From IOR16 sp963521065 (GTDB lineage Bacteria; Bacillota; Clostridia; Peptostreptococcales; Anaerovoracaceae), in the NCBI GenBank assembly GCA_963521065.1, contig CAUQTI010000010.1, positions 1-64,000 of the forward strand: DNA of 64,000 nt, written 5' to 3'. Positions 42,431 through 51,192 of the stretch are shown piece by piece. The position numbers were made by a program, and so were the translations under genes. Below the pieces are notes generated by a model that made no database searches, was not told where the DNA came from, and worked only from the letters and a program-made list of their open reading frames with translations. Each line of letters starts with the position of its first letter. Position 1 is the stretch's first letter.

Positions 42431-43463
42431 AGCGGCGAAGCACGAGAAAAAAAGCGTACTGCTGCAATTAAAGCATCTTTGGATGACACAACCGATTTTT
42501 AGTACTGGAATTGCATTGCTGATTATGGTATTTTTGCAGACTTTGGCCCTGGGTTTTGACTACCCATCCTTTGGAGACTGGTTTTACGCATGGTTTCAGA
42601 ATTGGCTGAATATCCTTCGTAATAATGCCGGAATTGGAATCATTGCACTGGGGATGACCTTTGTCATTATCTCAGGCGGTATTGATTTGGCAGTAGGCTC
42701 TACACTGGTTGGAATCGGAGCTGTGATGATGGTGCTGATTGATTCTGGCCCAAATGGAATTTTATTAAATTTGGGAATTACCGGAGCGCCGGCTTACCTG
42801 ATAGGAATTATCTTGAGCATGATTTTTGGTGTCGCTTTGGGAGAGGCCACAGGTCTTTTCATTACAAAGGGAAAAATCCCGCCATTTATAGCGACCTTGG
42901 GAACGATGAAGATTATTCGCAGTGTAACACAGCATTTTATGCAGGGCTATACACCGACCGTACCTAGGAGCTTTTTGCAAATTGCAAGCTTTCGAATCGG
43001 CGGGCAGCTCATTATGCCGATTCTTTACTGGATTGCCATCGCATTCATTTTATATATGGTTTCGAAAAGAACAACATTTGGACGCTATGTATTTGCGATT
43101 GGGTCAAACGAAAGAACAACAAGGCTGTCAGGGGTAAATGTAAACAGAGTAAAGCGTCAGGTATATGCGTTGATGGGTCTTCTTGTAGGAGTTGCCGCAG
43201 TCATTCAGGTGGCACGTATTGGATCAATGGATTATGCGAATGCAGGAAGCGGATATGAATTAGATGCGATTGCTGCGGTTATCGTTGGAGGTACCAGCAT
43301 GTCCGGTGGAAGAGGTTCCATTGGCGGCACTGTGCTAGGGATGCTTATTATAGCCGTTATGAATAATTTATTGAATCTGCTTGGTGTTCCGCCGTTTCTC
43401 CGAGAGGCATTCAAAGGCGGGATTGTGATTGCCGCAGTACTGCTGCAGCGGAAAGAGGAATGA
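42423..43463 (+). CDS. Sugar ABC transporter permease (RbsC type)
   Basis: Membrane permease of 346 aa with about eight to ten helices. NAGIGIIALGMTFVIISGGIDLAVGS is the family hallmark (about 67-92); GLFITKGKIPPFIATLGTMKIIRSV is the ATPase-coupling region and GGTSMSGGRGSIGGT the late conserved loop. Start at 42423 overlaps the ATPase stop (ATGAATGA) with AGGAGG upstream, so translation is coupled. It is the last gene of the sugar cluster before a bidirectional terminator. Confidence 0.93.
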   Translation: MNEAAKHEKKSVLLQLKHLWMTQPIFSTGIALLIMVFLQTLALGFDYPSFGDWFYAWFQNWLNILRNNAGIGIIALGMTFVIISGGIDLAVGSTLVGIGAVMMVLIDSGPNGILLNLGITGAPAYLIGIILSMIFGVALGEATGLFITKGKIPPFIATLGTMKIIRSVTQHFMQGYTPTVPRSFLQIASFRIGGQLIMPILYWIAIAFILYMVSKRTTFGRYVFAIGSNERTTRLSGVNVNRVKRQVYALMGLLVGVAAVIQVARIGSMDYANAGSGYELDAIAAVIVGGTSMSGGRGSIGGTVLGMLIIAVMNNLLNLLGVPPFLREAFKGGIVIAAVLLQRKEE

Positions 43464-43501
43464 AGAAGTCAGAGTGATTAAAAAAGAATCATTTCTAATA
43501 A

Positions 43502-43534
43502 AAAAGAGGTAAAGTGTATCGCCTTACCTCTTTT
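43502..43534. terminator. Bidirectional terminator
   Basis: AAAAGAGGTAA (43502-43512) pairs perfectly with TTACCTCTTTT (43524-43534). It separates the sugar transporter genes from the convergent cytidylate-kinase-like gene. Confidence 0.85.
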
Positions 43535-43542
43535 GTGTTGTG

Positions 43543-44169
43543 TTAAAGTCCTTTTTTCTGTTTTATAAATTCGAAGAGGAATGCAACCGTTGCATCAATG
43601 CCAAGCGTACTGCTGTTAATACAAAGATCGTAACGATTGATTTGACCCCATTTTTCACCAGCATAATAGCCGTAATAAGCAGCGCGGCGGCGGTCTGTCT
43701 TTTTCATAAATTCCTGCGCGCCTTCGGAAGGGATTCCGTAGGAAGTGATGACCCGTTCAAGCTTATCTTCTTGGTTTGCATGTATGAAAAAATGAACCGC
43801 GTTCTCTTCTTTTTCTAAAAGATAGTCTGCGCACCTTCCGACAATGACACAGGAGCCTTCCTGCACAATTTTTTGTATGGTTTTTGACTGCAGCAGAAAG
43901 AGGCGGTCGTTCATCGGTAGGTCGTTCAAGGTTGGTGTGTGGCTGCCAAATGTGCCAATATTAAAAGCTAAGGAAGTCCAAAACGGATTAGACGGCTTTT
44001 CATCTGCGTTTTCAAATAAATCGGCGTCAATCCCGCTTTCTTCTGCGGCGCGTGTAATCAATTCTTTATCGTAGAATGGGACGTTTAAGCGTTCTGCCAG
44101 CTGTTTTCCAATTTCACGGCCGCCGCTTCCGTACTCTCGAGCAATGGTTACGATGATTTTATCATTCAT
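43543..44169 (-). CDS. Cytidylate kinase-like family protein
   Basis: P-loop protein of 208 aa. The N-terminal IIVTIAREYGSGGREIGKQLAERLNVPFYDKELI is the phosphate loop of the cytidylate-kinase-like family (PF13189), and SCVIVGRCADYLLEK plus the RRRAAYYGYYAG lid are typical. The true Cmk is larger in its CMP-binding insert, so the nucleotide or other substrate is uncertain; members often lie by transporter or regulatory genes. AGGAGG lies 8 bp before ATG. Divergent from hrcA. Confidence 0.85.
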   Translation of the reverse strand: MNDKIIVTIAREYGSGGREIGKQLAERLNVPFYDKELITRAAEESGIDADLFENADEKPSNPFWTSLAFNIGTFGSHTPTLNDLPMNDRLFLLQSKTIQKIVQEGSCVIVGRCADYLLEKEENAVHFFIHANQEDKLERVITSYGIPSEGAQEFMKKTDRRRAAYYGYYAGEKWGQINRYDLCINSSTLGIDATVAFLFEFIKQKKGL

Positions 44170-44368
44170 ATGGTTTTCCTCCTGTTTTTTTATAAAGTTA
44201 TAAAATCAAAAGAATGATTCATAATAGTAGTGTACTCTTTCTTCAATTCATTTCCAGAAAAACAAATTGAAGCTGGTTATATAGATTGATTTTTCTTCTT
44301 TATTATAACATAAACTGCGGATACAGAAAGAAAACAACAAAAAAATTAAAAAATATTTTGTAAAGCTA

Positions 44369-44397
44369 TTGACAATATAATACGGCGATGGTAAATT
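44369..44397 (+). promoter_or_regulatory. Sigma-A promoter of the hrcA operon
   Basis: TTGACA (44369-44374), 17 bp, TAAATT (44392-44397), followed directly by a CIRCE operator. Confidence 0.8.
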
Positions 44398-44407
44398 TAT
44401 ATCAGAG

Positions 44408-44434
44408 TTAGCACTCACTCAAACAGAGTGCTAA
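44408..44434. promoter_or_regulatory. CIRCE operator (HrcA binding site)
   Basis: Perfect match: TTAGCACTC (44408-44416), 9-bp spacer, GAGTGCTAA (44426-44434). HrcA binding here represses the heat-shock operon until folding stress frees it (established knowledge for CIRCE). Confidence 0.97.
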
Positions 44435-44471
44435 CAATATGGAAAATATATTTGAAATGCGGTGAGTGAAG

Positions 44472-45521
44472 ATGGATTTAAGCGAAAGAAAATTGAAAAT
44501 ATTACAGGCTATCGTCGGAGATTTCATTCGCTCTGCAGAGCCGATTGGCTCCCGTACACTTTCGAAAAAATACGATATGGGAATCAGCCCGGCGACGATA
44601 CGCAATGAGATGTCAGATTTAGAGGAAATGGGATATTTGACCCATCCCCATACATCGGCAGGCCGTGTGCCGTCGGCGAAAGCATACCGTTTGTATGTAA
44701 ACCAGCTGATGAACGACTATGAGCTTCCGGAAAATGAAAAACTTGTAATTTCACAGAAGCTGACAGCAAATATTACGGAGCTGGACCGAACGATTGAGCA
44801 TGCAGCAGCCTTGCTTTCCGAGCTGACAAACTTGACCTCGTTTGCAATTAGCCCGAAGCAGGATGCCGACCATCTGAAATACATCAACCTTTTACCGGTG
44901 GATGAAACGACTGTGGTTTTGATGATTGTTGCAGAAAGCGGAAAAGTTTCGAATACCGCATTGAAGATAAAGGTACCTTATACCGAAGAGAATTTGATTT
45001 TACTTTCTAAGGTTATGACACACAATTATAAGGGGCGGGCATTAAGTGACATCCTCACCCTTGATATCATAAAATCGTTTGAAAAGGATTTGCAAGCTCT
45101 TTCAAAGCTGGCAGAGAGCATTATGCCGGACTTTATGTCAACATTGGAAAATATGTTGAATGTAGATTTATATTTAGAGGGACTTACAAATATTTTTTCA
45201 ATACCGGAGTACAATGACATTGAAAAAGCAAAGGTGTTTTTACAAATGCTCCATCAAAAGCAGCATTTTACCGAGGTTCTTGTCAACCGCGACAATGGAA
45301 TGGTAATTACCATCGGTGATGAAAACAGTGATGAAATTATGAATGATTGCAGCCTGATTACGGCAGATTACCGGATTAACGGAAAGCTGGTGGGTAAGTT
45401 GGGGGTAATCGGACCTACAAGAATGAGATATGATGAAGTGACTTCTGTTATAAAATATATGACAGAAAATATCAGTAAAGCATTTCAATTAGAGGGAGGA
45501 GAAGATGAGGATGAAACATGA
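44472..45521 (+). CDS. hrcA: Heat-inducible transcription repressor HrcA
   Basis: Repressor of class I heat-shock genes. 349 aa. N-terminal winged helix with SERKLKILQAIVGDFIRSAEPIGSRTL and ISPATIRNEMSDLEEMGYLTHPHTSAGRVPS, the family hallmark, followed by a GAF-like core ending in GVIGPTRMRYDEVTSVIKYM. It acts on the CIRCE site just upstream, so it autoregulates. GGTGAG lies before ATG 44472; GTG 44466 overlaps that site. The gene overlaps grpE by 17 bp. Confidence 0.97.
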   Translation: MDLSERKLKILQAIVGDFIRSAEPIGSRTLSKKYDMGISPATIRNEMSDLEEMGYLTHPHTSAGRVPSAKAYRLYVNQLMNDYELPENEKLVISQKLTANITELDRTIEHAAALLSELTNLTSFAISPKQDADHLKYINLLPVDETTVVLMIVAESGKVSNTALKIKVPYTEENLILLSKVMTHNYKGRALSDILTLDIIKSFEKDLQALSKLAESIMPDFMSTLENMLNVDLYLEGLTNIFSIPEYNDIEKAKVFLQMLHQKQHFTEVLVNRDNGMVITIGDENSDEIMNDCSLITADYRINGKLVGKLGVIGPTRMRYDEVTSVIKYMTENISKAFQLEGGEDEDET

Positions 45522-46092
45522 TCAGGAAGAAGTGAAGGAGCAGGGCACCCCAAAAGAGGAGGGGGCGGAGGAAACCCAAAAAGAGAGAGAAGAAGACACA
45601 GAGAACACGAAGCAGGAAGCCGGAGAAGAAAGACAGGAAAATGAAGCGGCAGCTGAGTCTGAAAAGAAAGAAGATGATGGGGACCTCCAGACACGTTATT
45701 TGCGTCTCGCGGCAGATTTTCAGAATTATAAACGCAGAGTCGAAAAAGAAAAAAGTGACATTTATGCATATGCCAACGAGAACATCGTGACAGAATTGCT
45801 TGATGTAATAGATAATTTTGAACGGGCCATTGCGCACGGTGAGGATTGCAAAGATCCGAAAATGCTGGAAGGCATGGCTATGATTTTCAAACAGTTTAAG
45901 GGGGTACTTGAAAAAAGTAATCTAAAGGAAATAGAAGCACTTGGTGAGGAATTTGATCCCAATTACCACCATGCGGTGATGACCGAAAATTCAGTTGAAT
46001 ACGAAAGCGGAAAGGTATCCGCTGTTTTGCAAAAGGGGTATTTACTGAATGGAAAAGTAATTCGGCCGTCTATGGTAAAAGTTGCTGAATAA
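45505..46092 (+). CDS. grpE: Nucleotide exchange factor GrpE
   Basis: Co-chaperone that releases ADP from DnaK. 195 aa: a very acidic, disordered N-terminal stretch (about 1-55, rich in Glu, Lys), a long coiled coil (LQTRYLRLAADFQNYKRRVEKEK), then the beta domain ending in YLLNGKVIRPSMVKVAE, the family signature. Two ATGs (45505, 45511) are possible after GGGAGGA; the first is given. It overlaps the hrcA end, so the genes are coupled. Confidence 0.96.
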   Translation: MRMKHDQEEVKEQGTPKEEGAEETQKEREEDTENTKQEAGEERQENEAAAESEKKEDDGDLQTRYLRLAADFQNYKRRVEKEKSDIYAYANENIVTELLDVIDNFERAIAHGEDCKDPKMLEGMAMIFKQFKGVLEKSNLKEIEALGEEFDPNYHHAVMTENSVEYESGKVSAVLQKGYLLNGKVIRPSMVKVAE

Positions 46093-46161
46093 AAAGAACT
46101 TAAAAATGTGTAGAAGTGAAAAATAAGTAGAATAAAGCAAAGAGAAAAGGAGATGTTTATT

Positions 46162-48042
46162 ATGGGTAAAGTAATCGGTATAGACTTAGGTACAACAAAT
46201 TCGTGCGTTGCAGTATTGGAAGGCGGAGAGCCAACCGTTATCACGAATGCAGAAGGAAACAGAACAACACCATCAGTAGTTGGTTTCGCAAAAAATGGGG
46301 AACGCTTAGTTGGTGAAACAGCAAAGAGACAGGCAATCACGAACCCTGACAGAACCATCGCGTCGATTAAAAGACACATGGGTACTGAGCACAAGGTTGA
46401 AATTGACGGAAAAGGATATACTCCTCAGGATATTTCTGCTATGATTTTATCAAAATTAAAAGCAGATGCAGAAAGCTATTTGGGAGAGAAAGTAACAGAA
46501 GCAGTAATCACGGTACCTGCATACTTTACAGACAGCCAAAAACAGGCAACTAAGGATGCTGGAAAGATTGCTGGCTTAGAGGTAAAGCGAATTATCAATG
46601 AACCGACTGCAGCAGCACTTGCGTATGGTTTAGATAAAGATACAGAACACCACAAGGTTTTGGTTTATGACTTGGGAGGCGGTACTTTCGACGTGTCTAT
46701 CTTAGAATTAGGCGATGGCGTTTTCGAAGTGCTTGCGACAAACGGTGATACAAAACTGGGCGGCGATGATTTTGATAATGTGGTTATGAATTTCATTGCA
46801 GATAGCTTTGCAAAGGAAAACGGGATTGATTTAAGAAAAGATAAGATGGCACTGCAAAGATTAAAGGAAGCAGCAGAGAAGGCGAAGAAAGAGCTGTCTT
46901 CTTCACAGACAACAAATATTAATCTTCCGTTTATTACAGTCAATGCAGACGGTCCGCTTCACTTAAATATGGATATTACCAGAGCAAAATTCGATCAGCT
47001 CACTGCAGATTTGGTCAATAGAACCATTGAGCCAATGCAGAAAGCAATGAAGGATGCCGGAGTCACGATGTCTGATTTGGAAAGGGTGATTTTGGTAGGT
47101 GGTTCTACAAGAATCCCGGCAGTACAGGACGCAGTGAAAAAGGTAACTGGAAAAGATCCATTCAAGGGAATCAATCCAGATGAATGTGTTGCTGTAGGCG
47201 CTTCCGTACAGGCAGGCGTTCTGACTGGTGAAGTAAAAGACGTGTTGCTTTTGGATGTAACACCGCTGTCCTTATCCATTGAGACTTTAGGTGGTGTAGC
47301 TACAAAATTAATCGAAAGAAATACAACAATTCCAACAAAGAAGAGCCAGGTTTTCTCAACCGCAGCAGACAATCAGACCGCAGTAGATATCCATGTATTG
47401 CAGGGTGAAAGAGAAATGGCCGGAGACAACATTACGCTAGGACGCTTCCAGCTTTCCGGAATTCCTGCGGCACCTCGTGGCATTCCGCAGATTGAAGTTA
47501 CCTTTGACATCGATGCGAATGGCATTGTAAACGTAAGTGCAAAGGATATGGGAACCGGTAAAGAACAGCGTATTACAATTAGTTCTTCCAGCAAGCTTTC
47601 AGACGATGAAATTAAACAGAAGGTTCAAGAAGCAGAGAAGTATGCAGAAGAAGATAAGCAAAAGAAAGAACAAATTGAATCAAGAAACCGTGCTGAGACC
47701 TTGATTTATGAGACTGAAAAGAGCGTCGGCGAGCTGGGTGATAAGGTATCCGAAGAAGAAAAGGCAAAGATCAATGAAGCGAAGGATGCATTATCCAAGG
47801 CTCTTGAAGGAAATAATGTGGAAGAAATTAAAGCAAAGACAGAAGCGCTGACAAATGAATTCCATGCAATTTCTACAAAGCTGTACCAGCAGGCGCAGGC
47901 AGCAGGCGGAGCAGCTGGCTTTGATCCAAATGCAGCGGGCGGTGGATTTGACCCGAATGCGGCGGCAGGTGGAAAGCAGGAAGGCCCTGCCGGAGACAAT
48001 GTTGTTGATGCCGATTACGAAGTTGTGGATGACAACAAATAA
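46162..48042 (+). CDS. dnaK: Chaperone DnaK (Hsp70)
   Basis: ATP-driven chaperone of 626 aa. ATPase domain: GIDLGTTNSCVAVLEGG (about 5-21), VYDLGGGTFDVSILEL, GGSTRIPAVQ; interdomain linker DVLLLDVTPLSL; substrate domain and C-terminal lid ending in a Gly/Ala-rich stretch and a VVDADYEVVDD tail. ATG 46162 is 9 bp after AAGGAG; ATG 46153 directly abuts the site and is unlikely. Regulated by CIRCE. Confidence 0.98.
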   Translation: MGKVIGIDLGTTNSCVAVLEGGEPTVITNAEGNRTTPSVVGFAKNGERLVGETAKRQAITNPDRTIASIKRHMGTEHKVEIDGKGYTPQDISAMILSKLKADAESYLGEKVTEAVITVPAYFTDSQKQATKDAGKIAGLEVKRIINEPTAAALAYGLDKDTEHHKVLVYDLGGGTFDVSILELGDGVFEVLATNGDTKLGGDDFDNVVMNFIADSFAKENGIDLRKDKMALQRLKEAAEKAKKELSSSQTTNINLPFITVNADGPLHLNMDITRAKFDQLTADLVNRTIEPMQKAMKDAGVTMSDLERVILVGGSTRIPAVQDAVKKVTGKDPFKGINPDECVAVGASVQAGVLTGEVKDVLLLDVTPLSLSIETLGGVATKLIERNTTIPTKKSQVFSTAADNQTAVDIHVLQGEREMAGDNITLGRFQLSGIPAAPRGIPQIEVTFDIDANGIVNVSAKDMGTGKEQRITISSSSKLSDDEIKQKVQEAEKYAEEDKQKKEQIESRNRAETLIYETEKSVGELGDKVSEEEKAKINEAKDALSKALEGNNVEEIKAKTEALTNEFHAISTKLYQQAQAAGGAAGFDPNAAGGGFDPNAAAGGKQEGPAGDNVVDADYEVVDDNK

Positions 48043-48062
48043 ATTTTACAGGGAAATTACGG

Positions 48063-48085
48063 GCACTTCTCTTGACGAGAAGTGC
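48063..48085 (+). terminator. Attenuator-like hairpin between dnaK and dnaJ
   Basis: GCACTTCTC (48063-48071) pairs perfectly with GAGAAGTGC (48077-48085), followed by TTTACCCTTT. The T run is interrupted, so it probably lets part of transcription through and lowers dnaJ levels, or protects the dnaK 3' end. Confidence 0.6.
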
Positions 48086-48137
48086 TTTACCCTTTAAACT
48101 AAATAAGTTATCACGATGAGACGGGGGATATGATATA

Positions 48138-49280
48138 ATGGCAGACAAAAGAGACTACTACGAAGTCCTCGGAATAAAAAAGGGGGCTACGGAAGCAGAA
48201 ATAAAATCTGCATTTCGTAAGAAAGCGATGGAGTTCCACCCAGACCGGAACCCAGACGATAAAGTAGCAGAAGAAAAATTTAAGGAAGTAAATGAAGCAT
48301 ACGGGATACTTTCCGACCCTCAAAAGAAGGATAAATACGATCGCTTTGGGTTTGCCGGCGTGGATCCAAGTGCTGGATTCGGCGGAGGCTCCGGCGGGTT
48401 TTCCGGATTTGGCGGTTTTGAAGATATATTCGGTGATTTATTCGGCGGCGCGTTTGGGGGAGGATTTTCCCAGGCGAGAAGAAATGGACCGAGAAAAGGG
48501 CAGGATTTGCAAAAGCAAATGCAGATTACCTTTGAAGAGGCAGCATTCGGCGTCAAGAAGCAGGTGCAGCTGAATAAATATGTTGCATGCGAAGAATGCG
48601 GCGGAAGCGGTGCTGAGAAAGGGACTTCAAAAGTAACTTGTCCGAACTGTAACGGCTCCGGTCAGGTGCGTACGGTGCAGAATACACCATTTGGACAATT
48701 TGCCAGCTCACATTCCTGTGAGCGATGCGGCGGAAGCGGACAGATTACGGAGAAGCCTTGTCATTCCTGCAACGGAAGCGGTAAGATTCGTAAAACGGTC
48801 ACGATTTCCGTGGATATTCCGGCAGGCGTAGATACGGACAGCGTAATTCCAATCAGAGGGCAGGGTGAACCGGGTACAAACGGCGGACCGAACGGAGATT
48901 TATATTTAGTCATCGCAGTTTCCCCTCACAAGCTGTTTAAACGCAAGGCCAACGATTTGTGGCTGGATATGCCGATTACCTTTACGCAGGCTGCGTTGGG
49001 CGCGGAGATTATCGTTCCGACGCTTTCAGATAAGGTATCATATAAGATACCCGCAGGGACACAGCCGGATACCGTATTTCGTTTGAAGGGGAAGGGAATT
49101 AAGAGCCTTCGTTCAGGGAAAAACGGTGATTTGTATGTAAAGATTATTCTTGAGGTTCCGACAAAGCTGAGTGCGAAGCAGAAGAAGATGATTGGAGAAT
49201 TTGGAGAATCATTGAGCCATGATGGTTATGCAAAACGAAAAAGCTTTTCGGAGACAATGAAAGAATTATTTAAATCTTGA
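48138..49280 (+). CDS. dnaJ: Chaperone DnaJ (Hsp40)
   Basis: Co-chaperone of 380 aa. J domain DYYEVLGIKKGATEAEIKSAFRKKAMEFHPDRNP with HPD (about 33-35), Gly/Phe-rich linker GGGSGGFSGFGGFEDIFGDLFGG, then four zinc-binding CxxCxGxG repeats: CEECGGSG, CPNCNGSG, CERCGGSG, CHSCNGSG. C-terminal peptide-binding domain complete. It follows dnaK after 95 bp with a hairpin between. RBS GGGGGATAT precedes ATG. Confidence 0.98.
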   Translation: MADKRDYYEVLGIKKGATEAEIKSAFRKKAMEFHPDRNPDDKVAEEKFKEVNEAYGILSDPQKKDKYDRFGFAGVDPSAGFGGGSGGFSGFGGFEDIFGDLFGGAFGGGFSQARRNGPRKGQDLQKQMQITFEEAAFGVKKQVQLNKYVACEECGGSGAEKGTSKVTCPNCNGSGQVRTVQNTPFGQFASSHSCERCGGSGQITEKPCHSCNGSGKIRKTVTISVDIPAGVDTDSVIPIRGQGEPGTNGGPNGDLYLVIAVSPHKLFKRKANDLWLDMPITFTQAALGAEIIVPTLSDKVSYKIPAGTQPDTVFRLKGKGIKSLRSGKNGDLYVKIILEVPTKLSAKQKKMIGEFGESLSHDGYAKRKSFSETMKELFKS

Positions 49281-49293
49281 AGGTTGGAAAAAT

Positions 49294-49349
49294 AAGCAGC
49301 ATTTCTTGTCCGTTCCTGGGCTTTACAGAAGCGGACGAAGAGGCTGCTT
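49294..49349 (+). terminator. Terminator after dnaJ
   Basis: A long hairpin: AAGCAGC at 49294-49300 pairs with GCTGCTT at 49343-49349, and an inner stem TTGTCCG pairs with CGGAC. A T-rich run follows. It ends the heat-shock operon before prmA. Confidence 0.7.
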
Positions 49350-49412
49350 TTCTTTAATGTCATTTGAATTTGCAGGAAAGCTGTGATCGAAAATTCCGGA
49401 GGGGAGAAAAAA

Positions 49413-50378
49413 GTGAATTATTTTGAAGTAAGGCTTTATACGAATCATGCAGGACTAGAAGCGGTGGGAAATCGATTGATTTCTATGGGTATTACAGATT
49501 TTGTAACAGAGGACCCGGAAGATCTCAAAGATTTTTTGGACAAGAAAAATTCTTACGACTGGGATTATGTAGATGAAAGCGTACTGAGTCTTTCAGAGAC
49601 GGAGCCCAATTTGACCTTTTATCTGGAGTATTCAGAAAGTGGAAGGGAGACGCTTGGTATTTTTCAGAATGCCTTACAAGATTTAAAAAATACATCAGAA
49701 GAAACTGGTGAAGAATATGGGCGGCTCGCACTGACGGTGCAGGAGGTTTGCGATGAAGACTGGCGCGATAAGTGGAAGGAATACTTTAAGCCGGCGCGTA
49801 TCACAGAGCGCTTTGTTGTAAAACCGACATGGGAGCCGTATGAGAAACAAGAAGATACCGACCTTGTCATTGAAATTGACCCGGGGATGGCATTTGGAAC
49901 CGGAACGCATCCGACGACGTCACTGTGTATTCGATTGCTTGAAAAATATAGCGCTTCTTCCGATGAGGTGGTTTTAGACGTTGGCTGTGGTTCGGGTATT
50001 TTGTCGATTGCAGCGGCACTGCTTGGAATGAAAACCGTAAAGGGCGTTGAAATTGACCCGATTGCGGTAGATGTAGCAAGAGAAAATGTGCAGGTGAATC
50101 ACTTAGAGCAGCAAATCGAAGTGTTTCAAGGCGATTTGACAAAAGGATTAAATTTAAAAGCGGATATTGTGCTTGCAAACCTCATGGCAGATTTGGTGAT
50201 GATGCTTTCGAAAGACGTAACAAAGCACTTAAACGAAAGCGGCCTTTATATCTCTTCGGGAATCTTGATTGAGAAGAAAGAAACTGTGGCTGCTGTGATT
50301 AAGGATTGTGGATTTGAAATCGTTGAAATTGCAGAAGAAGGCGAATGGTGCGCAATTGCAGCAAGGAAAGTCGGATAA
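49413..50378 (+). CDS. prmA: Ribosomal protein L11 methyltransferase
   Basis: Trimethylates ribosomal protein L11 using S-adenosylmethionine. 321 aa. N-terminal L11-binding domain with DEDWRDKWKEYFKP, then methyltransferase domain: EIDPGMAFGTGTHPTTSLCIRLLE (about 152-175), VVLDVGCGSGILSIAAALLG (motif I, about 187-206) and ADIVLANLMADL. The start is GTG 49413 with GGAGGGGA 8 bp upstream; GTG 49383 lacks a site. Confidence 0.94.
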   Translation: MNYFEVRLYTNHAGLEAVGNRLISMGITDFVTEDPEDLKDFLDKKNSYDWDYVDESVLSLSETEPNLTFYLEYSESGRETLGIFQNALQDLKNTSEETGEEYGRLALTVQEVCDEDWRDKWKEYFKPARITERFVVKPTWEPYEKQEDTDLVIEIDPGMAFGTGTHPTTSLCIRLLEKYSASSDEVVLDVGCGSGILSIAAALLGMKTVKGVEIDPIAVDVARENVQVNHLEQQIEVFQGDLTKGLNLKADIVLANLMADLVMMLSKDVTKHLNESGLYISSGILIEKKETVAAVIKDCGFEIVEIAEEGEWCAIAARKVG

Positions 50379-50408
50379 AAGTTTGATTTGTAAGCAAAGG
50401 AGTAGATG

Positions 50409-51170
50409 ATGAGCCGATTTTTTGTAGATAAGAGTGCGGTAAAAGAGCATTTTATTGAAATAACCAATCCGAGTGATATCAAGCATATCAGGAAAGTACT
50501 CAGGCTAGGAATCGGTGACTTCATTGATGTATCTGATTCTTTAGAATATGAATATAAAGTGAAATTAGATGAAATCAGTGATGAGCGAATTTTGGGAGAA
50601 ATCCATGATAAGCAAAATTTCAGTAAGGAGCCGACGATTCAAGTAAGCTTATACCAGGGCATTCCGAAACAGGCAAAGATGGAAACCATTATCCAAAAAT
50701 CAGTTGAGCTGGGGGTTTCTCGCATTATTCCTGTGTTTATGAAGCGCACTGTGGTTACAGAAAAAGGAAACTTTAAGAATAAATTAGCTCGATGGCAGAA
50801 AATCTCAGATGAAGCGGTGAAGCAGTGTAAGCGGGGGATTATACCGCAGATTGAAGAACCGCTTTACACGAAAGAGGTATATGAACGGATCCAAAAAGAG
50901 CATGACCTTGTCCTCTTTCTCTATGAAAATGAAGAGAAAACAACAATAAAGCAAGTGCTTCGAAAAGCCGCAGAAGAAAAAAGGGAGCAGAACCGTGACT
51001 TAAAAAGGATTGCACTGCTCATCGGACCGGAAGGTGGCTTTTCAGAGGAAGAAGCCTGCGCCTTTCAAGAAATCGGCGCAAGCTGTGCTACCCTTGGGAA
51101 AACCATTTTACGCACCGAAACTGCCGGAATTGCGGCACTTGCGATGGTGATGTACGAATTGGAGCTGTAA
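50409..51170 (+). CDS. rsmE: 16S rRNA m3U1498 methyltransferase RsmE
   Basis: SPOUT-family enzyme that methylates U1498 of 16S rRNA. 253 aa: N-terminal PUA-like domain (MSRFFVDKSAVKEHFIEITNPSDIKHIRKVLRLG), then a knotted domain with QKSVELGVSRIIPVFMKRTV, LLIGPEGGFSEEEACAF and LGKTILRTETAGIAAL, the motifs for cofactor binding in the trefoil knot. ATG 50409 is 6 bp after AAAGGAG. It follows prmA, the usual order. Confidence 0.95.
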   Translation: MSRFFVDKSAVKEHFIEITNPSDIKHIRKVLRLGIGDFIDVSDSLEYEYKVKLDEISDERILGEIHDKQNFSKEPTIQVSLYQGIPKQAKMETIIQKSVELGVSRIIPVFMKRTVVTEKGNFKNKLARWQKISDEAVKQCKRGIIPQIEEPLYTKEVYERIQKEHDLVLFLYENEEKTTIKQVLRKAAEEKREQNRDLKRIALLIGPEGGFSEEEACAFQEIGASCATLGKTILRTETAGIAALAMVMYELEL

Positions 51171-51192
51171 TTTTAAAATTGTTTTCTTTATT

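Noticed and set aside
45485..45837. Long minus-strand frames rich in Leu, Phe and Ser opposite grpE
   Set aside because: They are the shadow of the Glu/Lys-rich GrpE N-terminus; no ribosome site or family match.
47706..48148. Minus-strand frames opposite the dnaK 3' end
   Set aside because: They mirror the Gly/Ala-rich DnaK tail and have no independent signals.
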